Shown: positions 41,111 to 51,700 of the stretch, in pieces
How positions within the stretch are numbered: the first letter of the stretch is position 1
How the letters are laid out: every line of letters begins with the position of its first letter
DNA from: CALHVX01 sp964640725
Lineage (GTDB): Bacteria; Pseudomonadota; Gammaproteobacteria; Pseudomonadales; Azotimanducaceae
Direction of reading: 5' to 3'
Assembly (NCBI GenBank): GCA_964640725.1
Contig: CAZXIJ010000024.1
Coordinates: 1 to 64,000 of the forward strand
DNA: 64,000 nt
The notes under the pieces: model-generated
Database searches by the model: none
Seen by the model: the letters and a program-made list of their open reading frames with translations, nothing else
What the model was told of the DNA's origin: nothing
Made by a program: the position numbers and the translations under genes

Positions 41111-41961
41111 CTGTCCAGGCGCCCGCCCCGGCTGAATTGCCAGGTGCGGATGATCTCCAGCACATCGTAGTCCTTTCGCATCTCGACGGAAAAGTCCGGA
41201 TAGGGCGCAGCGAGCCGGACGATGCGTAGCGCGGCTTGATCGAGCTCCTTGTTGCCGGAGGAGTCCAGCAGCCGAACCTCTTCGAGCACGCCGTTTTCGC
41301 GAATCACCACCAGCATGCGCAGGGAGCCGAAAGCGCCCCGGGGGTAGTTGGCGTTGCCGATGCGTTCGACCTTTTGCCGCCACATGTTCAGATAGGCGGC
41401 CTCGGCAGCGGACTTGGTGGAGACGCTCGACAGGCGCTTGACCCGGGGCCCCTTGGCCAGCGCCTGCTCTTCTGCCGCGATGCGCGCCTCGAGGCTCGCG
41501 ATCTCCTGGGCCAGGGTCTCCATCGTCTCGCTGGCCGTCAGCACCGCCGCTTCGTTCTGCTCCGTCTCTTCGACGGCCTCGTCCGTCACCTGGTCTTCCC
41601 GCGCAACTTCCGTCGCCAGCAAGATCTTCTCTTCGACCCGCGTCTCCTCCACCGCCGTCCGCGCCTCGGCAATGACGTCGTTCACCTCGTTGGCGAACAC
41701 CTCCGATTCCTGGGTGGTGGTTTTTTCGAGCGCCTCGGCCTCGCTGCCGCTGCCCAGCTGGCTGGCCTCGGCGACGAAATCGGCATCCTCGTTGGCCACC
41801 TGGTCGTTGTGGGTGGCGAGGGTGACCTCGATCGTGGGGCTGGGCGCCTGCGCCAGCCGGTCCTGGAAAGTGACCCCCAGAATCAGTGCCGCGTGCAGCG
41901 ACGCCGCAGCGAACAGCGTGAAGCCGAGCCGGTCTCGGGGGGTAATGGTCATCGTGGCCAT
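41107..41961 (-). CDS. TonB-family energy transducer
   Basis: A 284-residue protein: short cytoplasmic N-terminus, one membrane segment (GFTLFAAASLHAALILGVTF), a long acidic and Ala/Glu/Thr-rich periplasmic linker (about residues 50-175, coiled-coil like), and a C-terminal TonB domain (NYPRGAFGSLRMLVVIRENGVLEEVRLLDSSG). The Pro/Lys-rich stretch of classical TonB is replaced by the Glu-rich one. Pseudomonas carries a tonB3 gene here that affects twitching motility, so a role in pilus function rather than iron uptake is possible. Confidence 0.9.
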   Translation of the reverse strand: MATMTITPRDRLGFTLFAAASLHAALILGVTFQDRLAQAPSPTIEVTLATHNDQVANEDADFVAEASQLGSGSEAEALEKTTTQESEVFANEVNDVIAEARTAVEETRVEEKILLATEVAREDQVTDEAVEETEQNEAAVLTASETMETLAQEIASLEARIAAEEQALAKGPRVKRLSSVSTKSAAEAAYLNMWRQKVERIGNANYPRGAFGSLRMLVVIRENGVLEEVRLLDSSGNKELDQAALRIVRLAAPYPDFSVEMRKDYDVLEIIRTWQFSRGGRLDS

Positions 41962-41963
41962 AG

Positions 41964-42953
41964 TTACAGTCGTGCTTCGATCCGATCGAAAAGGGTACCG
42001 GCGATATCCAGGGAAAACTGTGCGTCCAGTTCCCGAATGCAGGTTGGGCAGGTGACATTGACCTCGGTCAGGTAGTCGCCGATCACGTCGATCCCCACAA
42101 ACAGCAGCCCCCGGCGCTTCAGCTCCGGCCCCACCTGCTCGGCAATGTAGCGATCGCGATCGGTGAGCGGCCGGCCCTCGCCGGTGCCGCCCGCGGCCAG
42201 GTTGCCCCGGGATTCGCCGGCCATAGGCACCCGGGCCAGCGCATAGGGCACCGGCTCGCCGTCGATCAGCAGGATGCGCTTGTCGCCGTCGGCAATCTCC
42301 GGCAGGTAGCGCTGGCCCATGATCTGCTGGGCCTCGCCCTCGGTCAGGGTCTCGAGGATCACCTTCAGATTGGTATCGCCTTCCAGAACGCGGAAGATGG
42401 ATTTGCCGCCCATGCCGTCCAGCTTCTTGAACACGACATTCTGCTGCTCTTTCTGGAACGCCATCAGCGCCTCCATCCGGCGCGAGACAATCAGCGGCGG
42501 GCAGCAGTCCGGGAACGCCGTCGCGAAGAACTTTTCGTTGCAGTCCCGCACGCTGCGCGGGTTGTTGACCACCAGCACCCCGGCGTCCTGGGCCCGCTCC
42601 AGGAAGTACGTCAGGTAGATGTACTCCATGTCGAAAGGCGGGTCCTTGCGGTTCATGATGACGTTGAAGGCGGTGAGCGGCTCTGTCGCCGGCTCCCCGA
42701 GGGTGTACCAGGGGCCGTCGTGCCCCTCGAGGCTCAGGCTCTCGCCAAAGGGGAGCGGCAGGGTCAGGGCGCGCGTGGTGACCTGCTCCTTGCGGTCCTT
42801 GAGCATCAGGTCGGCCTGGTCGCAGTAGCTCACGGCCCAGCCTTTGCGGGTCGCTGCCCGAATCATCGCCAGGGTGCTGTCCTTTTTGAGAGACAGGCTC
42901 TCCAGCGGGTCCATGAGAAACAGAACCCGGGGCGCAGGCGCAGATGACACCAT
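41964..42953 (-). CDS. gshB: Glutathione synthetase
   Basis: A 329-residue ATP-grasp enzyme joining gamma-glutamylcysteine and glycine. LFLMDPLESLSLKKDST, MNRKDPPFDMEYIYLTY, FKKLDGMGGKSIFRV and GIDVIGDYLTEVNVTCPT are characteristic. ATG at 42953; an upstream in-frame ATG at 43040 falls in the divergent promoter region. Ends 3 bases from the tonB start. Confidence 0.97.
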   Translation of the reverse strand: MVSSAPAPRVLFLMDPLESLSLKKDSTLAMIRAATRKGWAVSYCDQADLMLKDRKEQVTTRALTLPLPFGESLSLEGHDGPWYTLGEPATEPLTAFNVIMNRKDPPFDMEYIYLTYFLERAQDAGVLVVNNPRSVRDCNEKFFATAFPDCCPPLIVSRRMEALMAFQKEQQNVVFKKLDGMGGKSIFRVLEGDTNLKVILETLTEGEAQQIMGQRYLPEIADGDKRILLIDGEPVPYALARVPMAGESRGNLAAGGTGEGRPLTDRDRYIAEQVGPELKRRGLLFVGIDVIGDYLTEVNVTCPTCIRELDAQFSLDIAGTLFDRIEARL

Positions 42954-42960
42954 CAATTTT

Positions 42961-43017
42961 CTTGCTCGTCTGTGTCGGTAGACCGCCAAACTACTAAGTT
43001 GGGCACTGGCGAGCAAG
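42961..43017. repeat. 8-base inverted repeat spanning the gshB/pilG divergent region
   Basis: CTTGCTCG at 42961-42968 and CGAGCAAG at 43010-43017, perfectly complementary and 41 bases apart. The arms flank the centre of the 163-base divergent promoter region. It could be a pair of operator half-sites or chance. Nothing else was seen in this region. Confidence 0.35.
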
Positions 43018-43116
43018 GTGAGTGAGAACTGGTCCCGCATACAGTCCGTGCTTCGTGGTGGTGGCGAAAGGAATCGTGATACAACCCGCTTCGACCGACA
43101 TGAAGGATCAGTAGGG

Positions 43117-43497
43117 ATGGAAGAGGAGCTTCAGGGCGTGAAAGTTCTGGTCATCGACGACAGCAAAACGATACGTCGAAGCGCAGAAAACCTGCTTAGC
43201 AAGGAGGGCTACGATGTCATCACCGCAACGGACGGTTTTGACGCCTTGGCCAAGATCGCTGATTCCCGTCCGAAGATCATCTTCGTCGACATCATGATGC
43301 CGCGGCTGGACGGGTATCAGACCTGCGCGCTGATCAAGAACAACACGGAATTCAAGACCATTCCCGTGGTCATGCTGTCCAGCAAGGACGGGCTCTTCGA
43401 CAAGGCCAAAGGCCGGATCGTGGGCTCTGACCAGTACATCACCAAGCCGTTCAGCAAAGATGAGCTGCTTGGCACCATCCGCACCCTCGTTCACTAG
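43117..43497 (+). CDS. pilG: Twitching motility response regulator PilG
   Basis: A 126-residue single-domain CheY-like regulator. KVLVIDDSKTIRRSAE, phospho-Asp in IIFVDIMMPRLDGYQ, and ITKPFSKDELL follow the receiver plan. In Pseudomonas PilG promotes pilus extension and links ChpA to c-di-GMP/cAMP control. ATG at 43117 matches PilG N-termini. First gene of the chemosensory operon. Confidence 0.95.
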   Translation: MEEELQGVKVLVIDDSKTIRRSAENLLSKEGYDVITATDGFDALAKIADSRPKIIFVDIMMPRLDGYQTCALIKNNTEFKTIPVVMLSSKDGLFDKAKGRIVGSDQYITKPFSKDELLGTIRTLVH

Positions 43498-43514
43498 AAG
43501 GGGCGGCAGCGCGC

Positions 43515-43886
43515 ATGGCAAGGATCCTGGTCGTCGATGACTCTCCGAGCGAGACCCACCGGTTCGTCTCGACGCTGGCGCGTCAGGGGCACGAGGTGTT
43601 GACCGCGCAGAGCGGCAACAGCGGGATCGAGCTGGCATCGGCGGAGCAGCCGGACGTGATCCTGATGGACGTGGTCATGCCGGGCATGAACGGTTTTCAG
43701 GCCACCCGCCAGCTGACCCGCAGCGACCATACGGGCCACATTCCGGTGATCATCATCACCACCAAGAACCAGCAGGCCGATCGGGTCTGGGGCGAGCGAC
43801 AGGGCGCCAAGGGCTACCTGACCAAGCCGGTTGATGACCGGACCCTGCTCAAGACCATCAACACAGTTCTGGATGACGTGCAGTAA
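43515..43886 (+). CDS. pilH: Twitching motility response regulator PilH
   Basis: A 123-residue CheY-like regulator thought to act as phosphate sink or retraction output. MARILVVDDSPSETHRFVSTL, phospho-Asp in VILMDVVMPGMNGFQAT, and YLTKPVDDRTLL. It lies 17 bases after pilG. Confidence 0.95.
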   Translation: MARILVVDDSPSETHRFVSTLARQGHEVLTAQSGNSGIELASAEQPDVILMDVVMPGMNGFQATRQLTRSDHTGHIPVIIITTKNQQADRVWGERQGAKGYLTKPVDDRTLLKTINTVLDDVQ

Positions 43887-43889
43887 CTC

Positions 43890-44447
43890 ATGGCGAATAC
43901 ATCGAACAGCGCAGTAGCCCTGGATCTTCTGAAGGACATTCGGAAGGCCACCTTCGACCATGCCGCGCCCTTGCCGTCGAAGGAAGACACGCAGGCCGTC
44001 TGGCAGGGCGTCGGGTTCCAGGTCGGCGGCGTCCGCCTGGTCTCGCCCATCGGCGAAGTAAGCGAAATTTTGAAAATGCCGCGGCTGGCGGCCTTGCCCG
44101 TGGTCAAGCCCTGGATGCTCGGTATCGCCAACGTGCGCGGCCGGCTGATCCCGATCATTGATCTGCACGAATATTTTGATGCCGTTCCGACGGTCCAGCA
44201 GGCGCAGTGGCGCGTGCTGATCGTCGAAGACCAGGAACTGGCCGCGGGCCTGCTCGTGGAGCAGTCCCTGGGCATCCAGCACTTTCTCGAAGATGGCTTC
44301 GAGGCAGTGGAAACCAACGAACTCGCTGGCCTCGGTCAGCATGTGAACGGTGCGTTTCGCCAAAGTGGGCGAATGTACTACCAGATCGACCTTCGAAGCA
44401 TTCTGCGTGATGAGCAGTTTTTCGACGTCGCAGAAAATACTAAATAG
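43890..44447 (+). CDS. pilI: CheW-like adaptor PilI
   Basis: A 185-residue scaffold linking PilJ to the ChpA kinase. The CheW core is visible: GFQVGGVRLVSPIGEVSEIL, VKPWMLGIANVRGRLIPIIDLHEYF, and the C-terminal QIDLRSILRDEQF. Starts 3 bases after pilH. Confidence 0.94.
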   Translation: MANTSNSAVALDLLKDIRKATFDHAAPLPSKEDTQAVWQGVGFQVGGVRLVSPIGEVSEILKMPRLAALPVVKPWMLGIANVRGRLIPIIDLHEYFDAVPTVQQAQWRVLIVEDQELAAGLLVEQSLGIQHFLEDGFEAVETNELAGLGQHVNGAFRQSGRMYYQIDLRSILRDEQFFDVAENTK

Positions 44448-44461
44448 GACGAGTATTGGAA

Positions 44462-45682
44462 ATGAAAACCGGAAAGCTATCCCCTGTGCTGGTCGGCCTG
44501 ATGCTGCTGCTTGCGGGCACCATGGCTGGCATGGTCTATGTGTTTATCACCCAGGAAGCGACGCAGACGAACAGTCTGATGCTGGCCTGTGCGGTTGCGG
44601 GCATCGTGCTCGTGGCGGTGATTGCCATGACGATGATTCGCGAGACGCGCGCGCAGCTGGCTGAACAGGCCTCGCAGAACGAGCGCAACCAGGCCGCGAT
44701 TCTGCAGCTCCTTGACGAGCTTGCAGACCTTGCCGAAGGCGACCTGACGGTTCATGCCTCGGTCACAGAAAACTTCACGGGCGCCATCGCTGACTCAATC
44801 AACTTCGCGATCGACCAGATGCGACAGCTGGTGTCGAAGATCAACCACCTGTCGGTGCAGGTTGCCAAAGCGGCGACCAACACCCAGTCGACGGCGGGCA
44901 CCATGTCTTCGGCGGCGGAGAATCAGGCCAAGGAGATTGGCGCGGCGTCCCAGGCAATCAACGAGATGGCCGTCTCCATTGACCAGGTATCGTCCAACGC
45001 AGCGGAATCCGCAGCGGTTGCCGAGCGTGCGGTCGGTATTGCCGGCAAGGGCAGCGAAGTGGTGCAGGCCACGATCCACGGCATGGACACCATCCGCGGT
45101 CAGATCCAGGAAACTTCCAAGCGCATCAAGCGTCTTGGCGAGTCCAGCCAGGAAATCGGTGACATCGTTTCGCTCATCAACGACATTGCTGACCAGACCA
45201 ACATCCTGTCGCTGAACGCGGCCATTCAGGCCTCGATGGCTGGCGACGCAGGTCGCGGCTTCGCGGTAGTCGCGGACGAAGTCCAGCGGCTGGCGGAACG
45301 TTCCAGTGCGGCGACCAAGCAGATTGCTGCGCTGGTCAAGACGATCCAGACGGACACCAACGAAGCCGTCATCTCCATGGAGCAGACCACCTCCGAGGTC
45401 GTGGGCGGCGCCAAGCGTGCCCAGGACGCCGGTGTCGCGCTGGGCGAGATCGAAAGCGTCTCGACGACGCTGGCCGAGCTGATCCAGAACATCAGCAACG
45501 CGGCCCGGCAGCAGGCGGTGTCAGCCGGTCACGTGTCCAACACGATGAACGTGATCCAGCAGATCACCGGGCAGACCGTATCGAGCACGGAAGACACGTC
45601 GAGCTCCATCGGCAAGCTCGCCTCCATGGCGAACGAGATGCGCGAGTCCGTAGAGGGCTTCAAGCTGCCTGAGCACGCTTGA
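44462..45682 (+). CDS. pilJ: Methyl-accepting protein PilJ lacking the periplasmic sensor domain
   Basis: A 406-residue chemoreceptor; Pseudomonas PilJ has about 680. Two membrane segments (about 8-30 and 38-60) are joined by only about 8 residues, so there is no room for the usual PilJ periplasmic domain. A HAMP-like linker and long coiled coil follow, and the signalling tip (DIVSLINDIADQTNILSLNAAIQASMAGDAGRGFAVVADEVQRLAE-type pattern) is intact; the tip has S rather than E at IQASMAG. ATG at 44462; TTG at 44456 is an alternative. It probably receives input through the membrane or cytoplasm. Confidence 0.9.
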   Translation: MKTGKLSPVLVGLMLLLAGTMAGMVYVFITQEATQTNSLMLACAVAGIVLVAVIAMTMIRETRAQLAEQASQNERNQAAILQLLDELADLAEGDLTVHASVTENFTGAIADSINFAIDQMRQLVSKINHLSVQVAKAATNTQSTAGTMSSAAENQAKEIGAASQAINEMAVSIDQVSSNAAESAAVAERAVGIAGKGSEVVQATIHGMDTIRGQIQETSKRIKRLGESSQEIGDIVSLINDIADQTNILSLNAAIQASMAGDAGRGFAVVADEVQRLAERSSAATKQIAALVKTIQTDTNEAVISMEQTTSEVVGGAKRAQDAGVALGEIESVSTTLAELIQNISNAARQQAVSAGHVSNTMNVIQQITGQTVSSTEDTSSSIGKLASMANEMRESVEGFKLPEHA

Positions 45683-45725
45683 GCAATCCCCGCACCAGGA
45701 CCTTGCAGGACCGCCAGGACAGACT

Positions 45726-48700
45726 ATGAGTCAGGATCAGGAACACTTCGCGCTCGACTGGATCAAGGGCGATCTGCTCGAGACACTGGACAGCGCCCGG
45801 GCTTCGCTGGAGTCGTACAGCGAGTCCGACGGTGACGAGACGCTGCTGCGCGCATGCGTCACGGCGCTCCATCAGGTGCACGGCACGCTGGTGATGCTGG
45901 AGCTGCCGGGGATCGGCCTGTTGGCCGACCACATGGAGCAGCTGGCCCAGGGCTTGCTCAACGACGTCGTTGACCGGCCCCTGGAAGCCATCGCGCACCT
46001 CATGCAGGGCGTGCTGGAGCTGCCGAGCTATCTGGAGGCGATTGCCGCCGGCCAGGGCGACTCGGCCCGGCCTGTCATTCCCCTGATTAACGACTTGCGA
46101 TCGCATCTGGCGCAGGCGCCCCTTGAGCTGCCGGCGGTCAACGTGCTGTCCGGCTACGCGTCAGACGCGGCGGTCGAGCGCTTTGCCGATATCAACGGCC
46201 ACGCCAAGGTACGCAAGATTCGCAGCGCCTATCAGCAGGTGTTGCTGTCCATTCTCAAGGGCGAAGACCGAGCGGAAGCCGTCAACACCCTGCGCAAGGT
46301 CTCCCAGGGCCTGATTCGCATCTGCGACGACACGCCCCACGAAGGGCAGTGGCAAGCGTTCGCGGAATTTGTCGAAAGCCTCGGGCTGCAGAGCGGCCCG
46401 CTGGATGCCGACGCGATCAAACTCCTGCGCCGCATCGATGCCGAGCTGCGCTCGCTGTCGACCCAGGGTGCCGGCGCGCTGCAGCAGCCCGTTAACCGCG
46501 AGCTGGTCGAAGCGCTGCTGTCCCAGGCCGAAGAGCGGGAGCATCGCAGCGAACGCCTGAGCGGGCTGCGCGAAGCGGTCGATGAAGGCGTGCCGGTCGA
46601 CAGCCTGGTGATCTCTGGCCGGCAGGCGCTCGCCAGCGCCGCGCTGGCGTTGCGGGAAGATGTGTCCAAGCTGCAGGACCAGATCGATCTGGACGTTCGC
46701 GGCGAAACGACGGACCGGGACAGCTTCTCAAGTCTGGTCGGTGCCCTGGGCCAGATCGGCAACACGCTGTCGCTGCTCGGTTTTCAAAGCTCGCACTCAA
46801 CGATCTTCGATCAGGTCGAGGCGATCAACGATTGCCTGCTCAGCCAGGAGTTCGAGGTGTCGACGCTGGCCGATGTGGCCGAAGCGCTCATCAAGGTCGA
46901 CGAGAATCTGGCCAGCGCGACCCAGGGGCTGCGTGGCAAGGGCGAAGTCGAGAGAATTACCAGCGAAGCCCAGCGCGCTGTTGCCCGGGAAGCCCGGGAA
47001 GCGCTGGACACGGTCAAGGGCGCGATCGTTGCCTACGTGTCCTCTGGCTGGGACTACAGCAACCTGAAAGACGCTCCGGGCGTTATCGACGAAGCCTGTG
47101 GCGCCCTGGACATGATCCCCCTGGCCCGGCCGGCCCGGCAGCTGTCTGATTGCCGACACTACATCGCCGATGTGCTGTCGGAGCAGCATCCCGATTGGGA
47201 AACCCTGGACCAGCTGGCCGATGCCATCAGCGGCGTCGACTACTACCTGGAACGGACAATCGAAGAAAACGGTGCCAGCGCCGAGAACGTGCTGGACCTG
47301 GTCGATCGCAGCCTGACCGCACTCCACTCGGGGGCCGCGCTGGCCGATGAGGCGTCCGCAGCTGAGGCTGCCGCCGAGCCGGAGGCCGACGACGGCGCCG
47401 AGCAGGAACCGCTCATCGTGCGCGCAACGCCGACCCAGGCCGTGCTGATGTCCGGCAAAGCCGCCGCCGCCGAAGCGCCGGAAGCACCGGAAGCGCAAGA
47501 GACGCAAGACCGCGCTGATGCGTCGGTCGAAACCGAAGCCGAAACCGAAACCAAAGCGGAAGCGGAAAGCGAAGCCGAAACCGAAGCCGAAGCGCCGGCC
47601 ATGGCAGCCAGCTCGGCGAGCGATGCAGAGCTGGTGCCCTTGGACGGCCAGGCCGCGCCCGGGGACTACGAGCTGGTCGATGTGGAAGCCGCCTTTGCTG
47701 CCCAGGCAGCGGAAGCAGGCGTCGATGATGATTTTGATCTGAGCGCCGATGAATTTGACCTGCTCGATATCGAGGGCGAAGAGGCGGTCCACGCCGCTGA
47801 TGAGCCTGGGTCCAACCCCGTGCGCGATATGGCTGTTTCTGCCATCGCCGCTGCGGCGGCGGGTACCGCGATCTCGGGCATTGCGGACGATCATCAGGAA
47901 GACGATGAGATTGCCGAGATCTTCCTCGAGGAAGCCGGCGAAGTGCTCGACCAGGTCGATCACTGGCTGCCGGAGTGGCAGCAGTCCCTGACGTCCGAAG
48001 AAGCGCTCACGGAACTGCGGCGGGCGTTCCACACCCTCAAGGGCAGTGGCCGGATGGTTGGCGCCAACGTGGTTGGCGAGCTGGCCTGGTCCGTCGAGAA
48101 CATGCTCAACCGGGTGCTGGACGGAACCGTGCAGGCAACCGGGCAGTTTGTTGCTCTGAGCCGTCAGGCCCGGGAGCTGGTGCCTTCCCTGCTGACAGAT
48201 TTCGAGCGCAAGCAGGCGCCCGATCTGGAGCCGGTCGGCGCCCTCATCGAGGCATCTGATCTGCTGTCGAGCGGCGGCGAGCTGAGCGGCGATCTTCTCG
48301 CCGGCAGCGCAGCGCCTGCGCCCGCGGACGAGGCCGCGGACGATGTCACGGCGGACGACGTCGCAGCGAGCCCGGAAGACGAGTCCCTGCAAATTTTCGT
48401 GGACGAAGCTCGCGAGCACCTGGGGGTGCTGCGCGCGAGTCTGCAGAACGGACGCTTTGTCGCCGACGAAGCTGCCGTGCGCGCGCTCCACACCCTGGCC
48501 GGCAGCGCCGCCATGGCGGATGCCGATGAGCTGACCGCGGTGGCTCGGCCGGCCTACGAGCTGGCCCAGGCGCTGCAGGGCAACGGGAAAGTTTCCGAGG
48601 CCCAGGCCGATCAGGCCGGGACCTTTATGGCCGCCTACGCGGACGCGTTGGGACCTTGCCTGGATGCCATGGCCAGCGGTGCAGCGGCCACCATGGACGC

Positions 48701-51700
48701 GACGCTGGGCAGCCACGCAGATGCGCTGCTGGACGAGCTCGGGAGCGACGATGCCAGCCAGCAGCTGCTGGCGATAGAAGGTATGGACGCGCTGTTCGAT
48801 GCGGGCAGCTACATTGATGGCTGGCTGGCCGGAACGGTTGCGGCCGAAGCCGCGAAGCCGCTGCAGGACACCTTGGGCCGGCTGGCCTCGGAGGCGCGCA
48901 GCCTCGACGAGAACGCGCTGGCAAATTTTGCCGATGCGCTGGCGTCAGCTCATGATCGGCTCGCCGACGCGCATCCCGTCGAAGCGTCGGCGCAGGTGCT
49001 GCGCGACGCCCACGAAGCGTTGCTGGCGCAGCTGGACGCGCTGGTGGCCGGACAGGTGCCAGCGGCGCTGGACGAACATCGCCAGGCCGTCGATGCGCTG
49101 GTGGCTCAGACCGCAGATGCGGGCGAGGTCGAAGAAGATGACAGCTACGACCTGACGACCCTGACGCAGGACGAGGTGGCAGAAGAAGAACGTTCTACGA
49201 GCGATCTGCCCAAGCCCGAACTGTCATCGGACCCGATTGCCGCGACCCCGACCACGGCAGCGGCGACAGCGCTCACGCTGTCGGCGGAAGACGCGCAGTT
49301 CGATGCGGAGATCCTCGAAATCTTCGTCGAAGAAGCCGACGAGCTGCTCGAAGGCATGGACGAAACCATTCACGCGATGGAGCAGGAGCGGGATAACCAC
49401 CTGCACATCGAGAATCTGTTGCGCGATCTGCACACCATGAAAGGCGGAGCCCGTCTCGCGACTATGACTGCCCTGGGCGATCTGACTCACGAGTTTGAGT
49501 CCGAAGTGCTGGGGCAGCAGGCCGCCGACGGCGCCGCAGACGATGCCTTTATCGCGCTGCTGCACCAGCGCCACGATGCTCTGCTGACCATGGCGGCGAG
49601 CGTCAAGACGCACCTTGAGGCAGGCTGTGCCGGAATGGCGACCTGTGTTGCGGTTGTCGGTCTGGATGCTGCGCGCGATGCCGACAGCGTCGAGCAGGCC
49701 GTTGCGGTCGAAGACGTCGCCGAAAGCGAGCTTGCGACAGAAGTCGCGGCCGAGATTGCCGCGGCCGCGGAAGAAGAATTGCTGACGGCGGATGCCGCCA
49801 ACGAGTCCATGACGGATCTTGCCGATCTCGAGCTGGAAGCAGAGGCTGACAATGTGGTGCCGCTGATGCAGGTCGCGGGCGGGCCCAAGCTCAAGCCGCC
49901 GTCGGCGCAGCCCCAAGCGCCAGCCCAGACCCGGGCTGTACCGGATACGGGCAGCCAGGAAATGGTGCGGGTCGGCGCCGGGCTGCTCGAAGAGCTGGTT
50001 AACCTCGCGGGCGAGAGCAGCATCATGCGCGGCCGCATAGAGCAGGGGCTTGGTGATTTCACCGTGGCCCTGGACGAGATGGAAACCACCATCGGCCGGG
50101 TTCGCGAGCAGCTGCGCCGTCTGGAGATCGAAACGGAAGCGCAGGTCCTGTTCCGGCAGGAGCGCTTTGACGAGCCGTCGCAGGAAGACTTCGACCCGCT
50201 GGAAATGGACCGCTACTCGCAGCTTCAGCAACTGTCTCGCTCCCTCTCGGAAAGCGCCTCAGACATGCTGGACCTGAAGGAAACCCTGCTGTTCAAGGCC
50301 CGGGAATCGGAAACCTTGCTGCTGCAGCAGGCGCGCATCAACACCGAGCTTCAGGAAGGCCTCATGCGGACTCGCATGGTGCCCTTCAGCAGGCTGCTGC
50401 CGCGGCTGCGCCGTACGGTGCGACAGGTGTCCGGAGAGCTTGGCAAGGAGGTGGAGTTCAACGCCTACAACGCCGAAGGCGAGCTCGACCGCAACCTGCT
50501 CGATCGAATGATCCCGCCTCTGGAACACATGCTGCGCAATGCCGTCGACCACGGTATCGAAGCGCCCAGCGAGCGCCGCAACTACAGCAAGCGCCCGACC
50601 GGACAGATCGAGCTGCGCCTGGGTCGCGAAGGCGGTGACGTACTGATCGAGATCAGCGACGACGGCGCCGGTATCGACTGTGAGAGCGTGCGCGAGAAAG
50701 CGATCGAACGCGGGCTCATGGCACCGGACGCCGACCTGCGGGACGACGAAATTCTGCAGTTCGTGCTGGCGCCCGGTTTCTCGACCGCCAAGTCGGTCAC
50801 GCAGATTTCCGGACGCGGTGTCGGCATGGACGTCGTGCACAGCGAGGTCAAACAGCTCGGTGGCAGCATCAGCATTGCCTCCAAGCCTGGTGAAGGCGCG
50901 CGCTTCAGTTTGCGGGTGCCCTTCACGGTATCGGTCAACCGGGCGCTCATGGTGTCCGTGGGCGACGATCTGTATGCGATCCCGCTGAACACCATCGAAG
51001 GCATCGTGCTGCTCGGCCCGAAGGAACTCGAACAGCTCTACGCCGCTGACTCGGGCCCCTTCGAGTACGCCGGAGTCGACTATCAGGTCCGCTATCTCGG
51101 TCACTTCCTGGGCCGCGACTTCCGCGGCAACACCAGCGGCAACAGCGCGCCGGTAGTGCTTGTGCGATCCGGCGATCAGGCGATTGCGGTGCACGTCGAC
51201 AGCGTTCAGGGCAGCCGCGAGATCGTGGTGAAAAGCCTCGGCCCGCAGTTCGCCGGCGTTGGCGGTGTCTCTGGCGCCACCATACTCGGTGACGGCAGCG
51301 TGGTTGTGATTCTTGATCTGCTGGCGCTGATTCGCAGCCGCAGCGATCAGCCGCGCACGCCATCGCGCAGACCGGTCGCGCTGGACAACAAGACACGCTG
51401 CGTCATGGTCGTCGATGATTCGGTGACGGTGCGCAAGGTGACCTCCCGTCTGCTCGAGCGGCAGGGGATGGATGTGCTGACGGCCAAGGACGGTGTTGAG
51501 GCCGTCGCTCTGTTACAGGAGCGCCGGCCGGACATCCTGCTGCTCGACATCGAGATGCCGCGCATGGACGGCTTCGAGGTTGCGCGCCAGGTGCGGCACG
51601 ACGATCAGCTCGAAGGCCTGCCCATCGTCATGATCAGCTCGCGCACGGGCGAGAAGCATCAGGAACGTGCGACGGATCTCGGGGTGAACCGCTTCCTCGG

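Noticed and set aside
46797..48716. Long minus-strand frame antisense to chpA
   Set aside because: Gly/Phe/Arg-rich translation produced by the repeat-rich chpA sequence, with no domain or ribosome site.
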